From NCBI GenBank assembly GCA_040752815.1, contig JBFMGC010000020.1:1-46182 (forward strand): DNA of 46,182 nucleotides, written 5' to 3'. Below, piece after piece: positions 42,024-46,182 of the stretch. This DNA comes from Candidatus Zixiibacteriota bacterium (GTDB lineage Bacteria; Zixibacteria; MSB-5A5; GN15; FEB-12). Made by a program: the position numbers and the translations under genes. The notes beneath the pieces are model-generated. The model saw only the letters and a program-made list of their open reading frames with translations, was not told the DNA's origin and did not search any database. Position 1 is the first letter of the stretch. The number at the start of each line of letters is the position of its first letter.

Positions 42024-43508
42024 ATGGAGAAGTCCCAAAGCTGGGTTAGTTCGATTGATTCCCGTCGCATAGCCAATCTCTACCTGCTCACTATTATAGT
42101 GTTTCTGCTGGTCAGTGCGATAGCTGCAATGGCGATGCAACTCGAGCTCTTTGATGCCCCGTCGTGTATCATCAACTCCCAGCTATTCGGACGTCTTATC
42201 ACCCACCATGGCCTGATTATGGTGTTTGCAGTGCTTTTGCCACTTCTCCCGGCGGTGATGGGAAACCTGGTGCTGCCCTCGGCCATAGGCGCGAGCGATT
42301 TGGCCTACAGCAGGTTGAACCTAATAGGATGGATCTGTCATCTTTCCGGCGCTGCGTTGGTTGTTGCGGCGATCGAGCTCGGCGCCTACGACGGCGGCTG
42401 GACCATGCTGATGCCTCCCCCGGCCGGATCGAGCGCCTTTCAATTGCTCGTCGCAGGACTACTGCTGCTTTGTCTATCCACCGGACTGATGCACTTCGTG
42501 ATCGCTGCCACCATATTGAGCAAGACGCACCGCACGGTGCCGTATGCCCGGCTTCCGGTGGTGGCGTGGTTCTTTCTAATCGCGGCGCTGGTGACCTTGG
42601 TCGTCTCGCCCATTCGCCTCATCACTTTGGTGCAGCTGTCACTCCACCAGTGGAATGTTACTCCGCTATTCAAACTGCTCGAGCCCGACGGCATCGTGCG
42701 GTACCAGCACCTGTTCTGGGCCTATGTCGGTCCGGTAACTTATGCTACAATCCTGCCCGCCATTGGCATCACGCTGGCCATCCTGTCGGAGCAGAGCAGA
42801 ACAACCGTATTCGCGCGCCGGGCCGTACTGATTGCGGGCCTTTTGCTCGGTCAGCTTAGCCTCGTGATGTGGGGACAGAACTTACTCGGCACGTCGTCAC
42901 AGCCGGTCGCTCTGACCGGGAGCATGTTCGGCCTTCTGTCCGTGGCCCCCATGTCTGTGCTAATCTTGAGTTGGATCGTGATGTTGACGAGGGTGCACCC
43001 CTGGCGGCAGACATCGGTAGCGCTGATCTGGGCACAGACCACGCTCCTCATTCTCGGCGGTCTTGTCGGGGTAATTCTCGCAACCCCTGCTGTGGGACTG
43101 ACTTTGGACAAGAGCTATACCGCCACCGCTCACCTTCACCTGGTAGTACTCGGCGGCGTGTTTCTATCGTTTGTGGCCGGGATGATGCAATGGTGGCCGG
43201 CCTGGGAGCAGTTCCGCCGGCCATCGCTTGCGGACCGGACCGTGGCGGTCGTCGTCTTTGTCGGCATCGGCGGCACCTACCTTCCGATGCTACTCAACGG
43301 CCTCGGCGGCTTGCCCAGCGCCCTCTGCATCTACCCTGTCCGGTACGAGACCATGCACAAGATATCGTCTATAGGTTCAATCATCCTGCTTGCGGGGATT
43401 GTTGTCCTTTGCGTGTGGTGGTTCCGCGGCATCTTTCGCGGCAGGAGGCACCGGGCTGAAGCGATCCCAGTAGCAGCTCTGGCCGAGCCTGACTTCCCGA
43501 CCCAGTAG
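42024..43508 (+). CDS. Heme-copper oxidase subunit I homologue lacking the CuB ligands
   Basis: A 494-residue protein with about 12 helices, clearly related to cytochrome oxidase subunit I. Helix II has LITHHGLIMVFAVLLP and GNLVLPSAIGASDLAYSRLN (low-spin heme His62); helix X has YTATAHLHLVVLGG (His370 and His372, high- and low-spin heme ligands). The YQHLFW block continues AYVGPVTYATILP, where oxidases read FFGHPEVYILILP, so the CuB His is Gly236 and the Glu is Val; the cross-link Tyr240 remains. The WAHHMFT motif is MWGQNLLG, so both other CuB histidines are Gln285 and Asn286. The GMPRR arginines are GLPSA. No subunit II or III is nearby. O2 or NO reduction is unlikely; heme-based electron transfer in the nos pathway is inferred. 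ATG 42024 is preferred over GTG 42012. Confidence 0.85.
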   Translation: MEKSQSWVSSIDSRRIANLYLLTIIVFLLVSAIAAMAMQLELFDAPSCIINSQLFGRLITHHGLIMVFAVLLPLLPAVMGNLVLPSAIGASDLAYSRLNLIGWICHLSGAALVVAAIELGAYDGGWTMLMPPPAGSSAFQLLVAGLLLLCLSTGLMHFVIAATILSKTHRTVPYARLPVVAWFFLIAALVTLVVSPIRLITLVQLSLHQWNVTPLFKLLEPDGIVRYQHLFWAYVGPVTYATILPAIGITLAILSEQSRTTVFARRAVLIAGLLLGQLSLVMWGQNLLGTSSQPVALTGSMFGLLSVAPMSVLILSWIVMLTRVHPWRQTSVALIWAQTTLLILGGLVGVILATPAVGLTLDKSYTATAHLHLVVLGGVFLSFVAGMMQWWPAWEQFRRPSLADRTVAVVVFVGIGGTYLPMLLNGLGGLPSALCIYPVRYETMHKISSIGSIILLAGIVVLCVWWFRGIFRGRRHRAEAIPVAALAEPDFPTQ

Positions 43509-43581
43509 CGCAACGTCGCACAAAACGGCCACACGGCACGCGCACACCTGCGCCGGGCCTGGTCTACACCTCGCCCATTCC

Positions 43582-43610
43582 TTGCTAAAACCCCGTCGCC
43601 TGATTATAAT
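43582..43610 (+). promoter_or_regulatory. Strong sigma-70-type promoter of the last operon
   Basis: TTGCTA (43582-43587), a 17-base spacer and consensus TATAAT (43605-43610). Transcription should begin near 43617, just before an inverted repeat. Confidence 0.7.
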
Positions 43611-43619
43611 TTAGAGTAA

Positions 43620-43648
43620 GTGAAACTAAACTTAAGAGGGAGTTTCAC
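43620..43648 (+). promoter_or_regulatory. Inverted repeat at the transcript start (operator or 5' hairpin)
   Basis: GTGAAACT (43620-43627) and AGTTTCAC (43641-43648), 13-base loop AAACTTAAGAGGG. As DNA it is placed like a repressor operator; as RNA it would form a hairpin presenting a ribosome-site-like AAGAGGG. Confidence 0.45.
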
Positions 43649-43663
43649 ACCACGTCCGCCAGT

Positions 43664-44761
43664 GTGTCACATAAAGAGGTCCAGGTCTCCACGGCAGAGG
43701 TCTTCAGGCTGTTCCTGATTTCCCCGCGCACCCCGAAATCCTTCGACGCGTTCTTCGGCCTTTGCGTGGACCATACCAAGTCCTGTTTAAGGCAACTACG
43801 CGCCTCGGGTTGGCGGCTCCCTGTCGACCAACTCCAGGCCGAACGGGCTCTTTCCGATATGACCATCGACATACTGGGCGTGTTTCTTGCCAGTCAAAAA
43901 GGCCATCCGTACTTCATCATATTCTTCTACTTGAAGCGGCATGGCCTCACCCATTTCCAGAGAGTCCCTGATAACGAGCTGCTACGGCATTTCAACATCC
44001 TGTTGGGCGGGTTCATCCGCAAAGCTGTAACCGCCGCCAAAGGCGGCGCCGACCCACAAGTGGCCCTGCTGAAGCGTCGTGTCACTGACATCTTGCGTAC
44101 CCATACCTACACCGTCATGAAACGGCCCGGCGACAGGCACAGTTACATTGTACTCAGCCAGAGAAAACACCAGCTCCGGGAGAGCTGTCACACCATTCCC
44201 GACGACAGGTTGTATGAGTTGGTCTTGGACGCCTTTCTTAACACCAACAGCCGCGCTGACTGGTGCATGCGGATCTTTGAGTTGCTTGATGCCGAAACCG
44301 AGTACCGGAATGAGGTCGCCCTCAATTCGCTGATCAGCACCATGATCGCGGTCAACGCAGAGTATGTCGATGCCCTTGAATATACCCAGGACCGCCCCTC
44401 CGGCCCGCTGGGCGAGCTGCGCCTTCGCAAAATCCGCAAGGCGGTTGAGCGGGCGTCGCTGTGGATAAGTGATGTCGGGGCGCGGGCGTATATCGAAAAG
44501 GGCCGCCTGGCCGAATCAGACGCCCACGCCGTTATCGAGGCCTGTTGCACCTGGCTGAACGACCTGTGCCTCTCCGGCGCGGCGGACTCGATCCCGTCAT
44601 ATTTCCTGGAGCTACGGCATGATATCAACCAGCAAGAGTACCAAAGCCGCTACAAGTACGTTATGGACACTCTCTCCCGCCAGGCGCTCGAAGAGGTCCG
44701 TCGAATCCTCCGTGAAGATTCCACAATCTGGCCGCTTGGAGACTACCTACCAGATGAATAA
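43664..44761 (+). CDS. Unrecognised protein, possibly sigma-factor-like
   Basis: A 365-residue soluble protein with no signal peptide or membrane helix. I do not recognise it firmly. The N-terminal section SFDAFFGLCVDHTKSCLRQLRASGW followed by ALSDMTIDILGVFLASQ has the helical pattern of sigma-70 region 2 (compare AEDLxQExFLxV), and an anti-sigma-like zinc-finger gene comes next. The rest is helical, with basic stretches (LLKRRVTDILRTH; LRLRKIRKAVERA) and no clear region 4. The GTG at 43664 has no good ribosome site; the AGAGGGAG at 43635-43642 is about 20 bases away. It is first gene of a three-gene operon. Confidence 0.7.
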   Translation: MSHKEVQVSTAEVFRLFLISPRTPKSFDAFFGLCVDHTKSCLRQLRASGWRLPVDQLQAERALSDMTIDILGVFLASQKGHPYFIIFFYLKRHGLTHFQRVPDNELLRHFNILLGGFIRKAVTAAKGGADPQVALLKRRVTDILRTHTYTVMKRPGDRHSYIVLSQRKHQLRESCHTIPDDRLYELVLDAFLNTNSRADWCMRIFELLDAETEYRNEVALNSLISTMIAVNAEYVDALEYTQDRPSGPLGELRLRKIRKAVERASLWISDVGARAYIEKGRLAESDAHAVIEACCTWLNDLCLSGAADSIPSYFLELRHDINQQEYQSRYKYVMDTLSRQALEEVRRILREDSTIWPLGDYLPDE

Positions 44762-44775
44762 GGGAAGGGCGTAGT

Positions 44776-45630
44776 ATGCATCCGTCACGGGATGACCTGA
44801 TTTTGTACATAGACGGCACCCTGGCCGACCTGGTGCGCCGGCAGGAAATCTCCGACCATGTCGAGGCCTGCGAGTTCTGCGCCGAGTTCTGCCGGAACTA
44901 CCGGCAGCTCGCCGAGCCTACCGAACCGACAGCGGCCGAATCACTGCCAGAGAAGTTCTCTCGCCTGCGGGATTCGCTGTACGAATCCGCGCTTCGCAGC
45001 CTGGTAGTCGACCTCAAACCGCTCATTTCGGAGCGCCCCGAGGTGTCGTATCTCGCTGCCGACGGCCCCTCCGGCAAGCAGCCCGCCGTGCGTAAGATCG
45101 CCACGTTATACTCCGAAAGCCCCGAGGTGGTGGTCCAGATCATGCGTAACACCGAGCAAGGGCGTGATTACCTGCAAATCCAGTCCGAGGAACCGCGCCT
45201 TGCCGCCCACATCATGGTGCAGCTGCCCGAACTGGGGCGGGAGTTTGTCACCGATGCCCACGGCCGCGCCGAGCTCGATCTTTCCCCTGCCACCAATCTC
45301 GAACAGCTCAAGTGGCAGATCAAAATGCCGGACGCGGTATTCGCGCTGGAGCCGCTTGCCTACGATCCGGACAAGGTCGAGTACACCCGCGAAATGACCC
45401 TGCAGACCGATCGGCATGACCGCATCGATATTCGTTTCGAGGGCCGCACCGAGGGCAAACAGCTCTCGATTCGTGTGGTCGAACTCGATGGCCGCACCGA
45501 TTTCGGCCCGGTAAAAGTTGTCGTAACTCAGAAATCACGGACCAATCTGGTATCGGCATTGGCAGGAACGCCGGTTATGATTGGCCCGGTTGACCCGGAC
45601 ACAACAATTGATATCCGCCTGTACCAGTAA
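44776..45630 (+). CDS. Zinc-finger anti-sigma-like protein, soluble
   Basis: A 284-residue protein. The N-terminus DLILYIDGTLADLVRRQEISDHVEACEFCAEFCRNY has the anti-sigma zinc finger HxxxCxxC (His28, Cys32, Cys35, with Cys39 nearby). No membrane helix follows, unlike typical anti-sigma factors. The middle is helical and the C-terminal 120 residues look beta-rich (LELDLSPATN-like; RIDIRFEGRTEGKQLSIRVVELDG). It may sequester a sigma-like partner, for which the upstream gene is the natural candidate. AAGGG precedes the ATG. Its TAA is followed at once, in the same frame, by the ATG of the next gene. Confidence 0.75.
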   Translation: MHPSRDDLILYIDGTLADLVRRQEISDHVEACEFCAEFCRNYRQLAEPTEPTAAESLPEKFSRLRDSLYESALRSLVVDLKPLISERPEVSYLAADGPSGKQPAVRKIATLYSESPEVVVQIMRNTEQGRDYLQIQSEEPRLAAHIMVQLPELGREFVTDAHGRAELDLSPATNLEQLKWQIKMPDAVFALEPLAYDPDKVEYTREMTLQTDRHDRIDIRFEGRTEGKQLSIRVVELDGRTDFGPVKVVVTQKSRTNLVSALAGTPVMIGPVDPDTTIDIRLYQ

Positions 45631-46182
45631 ATGAAACCGTCGCCGCTCGCATTCGCCCGAAGTTTCGAACAGCTCCGCGGCCGCCTCGAAAGCCAGCCCG
45701 CCGCGGATCTTCGCTTGCTGCAGCTCGCCGATTTCTGGCCCAGCCTGAGCCAATTCCACGACGATCCATCATACCGCAACTACTTCGACGAGTTCTCATC
45801 ACTGCTGGAGCATGACATAAGTGAATGCGCCATTATCGACTTGTTGCCCAATGAGTTGCGCCAGTTACTTAATATTGCACTTGAAGTAAGTAGTATCGCT
45901 ACAGCCAGTCACGTGCCCGGCAGTGGCGTAGGTCGGGTTCCGGCCCCGGCCGAAGCGCCGGGGGAGAAACCCGACACCGACACCCCCGACCTGAAACGTG
46001 CCCGGTCCAGTTCAGTCGGGCACCCATCCGCCGACTTACAGCACTCTGAGAGTGCCCGGCAGATGCCCTCATCTGCCGATTTGAGAGACGCCCCCCACAT
46101 TCATCTGCTCGCTCTCGAAGCCGCCCGCAAATTCTTCTATGTCGGCGCGACCGACGACGCCCTCGCCTGCCTGTACTCTGTG
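45631..46182 (+). CDS. Unrecognised protein with palindromic repeats in its coding sequence, 3' end missing
   Basis: 184 codons are open to the window edge. The N-terminal 92 residues (FARSFEQLRGRLESQPAADL, then FWPSLSQFHDDPSYRNYFDEF and DLLPNELRQLLNIALEV) look like helices. Residues about 100-150 are low-complexity, rich in Pro, Ser, Arg and Asp, and coincide with three palindromic repeats. Helical sequence resumes with HIHLLALEAARKFFYVG ... DALACLYSV, suggestive of TPR-type helices. The ATG directly abuts the previous stop in the same frame with no good ribosome site, so it depends on coupling. A TPR or TPR-CHAT protein is one possibility; I cannot confirm it. Confidence 0.65.
   Translation, partial: MKPSPLAFARSFEQLRGRLESQPAADLRLLQLADFWPSLSQFHDDPSYRNYFDEFSSLLEHDISECAIIDLLPNELRQLLNIALEVSSIATASHVPGSGVGRVPAPAEAPGEKPDTDTPDLKRARSSSVGHPSADLQHSESARQMPSSADLRDAPHIHLLALEAARKFFYVGATDDALACLYSV
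45928..45976 (+). repeat. GTAG-type palindromic repeat inside a coding sequence
   Basis: GTAGGTCGGGTTCC ... GAAACCCGACA with a GC-rich internal hairpin (CCCCGGC ... GCCGGGG). It is 49 bases long and is read in frame as part of the gene at 45631. Confidence 0.8.
45998..46023. repeat. Palindrome GTGCCCG / CGGGCAC inside a coding sequence
   Basis: A 7-bp stem with a 12-base loop, read in frame as part of the gene at 45631. Confidence 0.6.
46057..46078. repeat. Palindrome CGGCAGATG / CATCTGCCG inside a coding sequence
   Basis: A 9-bp stem with a four-base loop, third palindrome in the same coding stretch. Confidence 0.65.

Noticed and set aside
42024-43508. The oxidase-like gene as NorB or a working cytochrome oxidase
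   Set aside because: NorB needs histidines and a glutamate at the second-metal site, and oxidases need three histidines; none of these is present by eye alignment, and no partner subunit is adjacent.

Overview
The window looks like chromosomal DNA of a Gram-negative bacterium from an uncultured lineage of the Fibrobacteres-Chlorobi-Bacteroidetes (FCB) type; Zixibacteria is my best guess (inference, not tested). The reasons are two large secreted proteins with C-terminal sorting-type domains (PNPY ... GLYYW), several lipoproteins, many exported M16, M1 and M28 peptidases, and dozens of short GTAGGTCGGG-type palindromes next to gene ends. No phage, plasmid, insertion sequence or CRISPR array is visible. 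Apart from the truncated genes at each end, the reading frames are intact.

Layout. 1-1.8 kb: start of a dapF-like gene and a LysN-type aminotransferase (minus). 1.9-2.8 kb: an aldo/keto-reductase-fold protein that seems to have lost its catalytic residues. 2.8-8 kb: a VWA-domain protein and a pair of M16 proteins, one with and one without the zinc site. 8.4-14 kb: two paralogous giant secreted proteins. 14-18 kb (minus): MFS transporter, GT-B glycosyltransferase, CheW, DUF72. 18.2-26.8 kb: M29 peptidase, SDR, M1 peptidase, an ECF sigma/anti-sigma/YbjQ/PspC operon, a DUF2238 membrane protein and a DUF1028 protein, with palindromic repeats in most gaps. 27-31.4 kb: a minus-strand run of zinc-ribbon/TPR protein, SO_0444-type metal permease, ComF, XerD and a GGDEF-like protein. 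31.5-34.7 kb: M28 peptidase with PDZ, GlcD-type flavoprotein and tRNA-Leu(UAA).

The most coherent system is at 34.96-43.5 kb: an Rrf2 regulator with three cysteines (probably Fe-S, NsrR/IscR-like), then a lipoprotein cytochrome c, a clade II (Sec-type) nitrous oxide reductase NosZ, a NosB-like membrane protein, NosL, NosD, NosF, NosY, and finally a 12-helix homologue of heme-copper oxidase subunit I. That last protein keeps all three heme-ligand histidines but has lost all three CuB histidines, so it should not be an O2 or NO reductase. No NosR, NosX, NosG or NosH is present in the window, so I propose it as a membrane electron-transfer or assembly partner of NosZ. It is my leading candidate for something undescribed.

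43.5-46.2 kb: a separate operon with a strong promoter, encoding an unrecognised (possibly sigma-like) protein, a zinc-finger anti-sigma-like protein, and a truncated protein whose coding sequence contains three palindromic repeats read through in frame, comparable in principle to Rickettsia palindromic elements.
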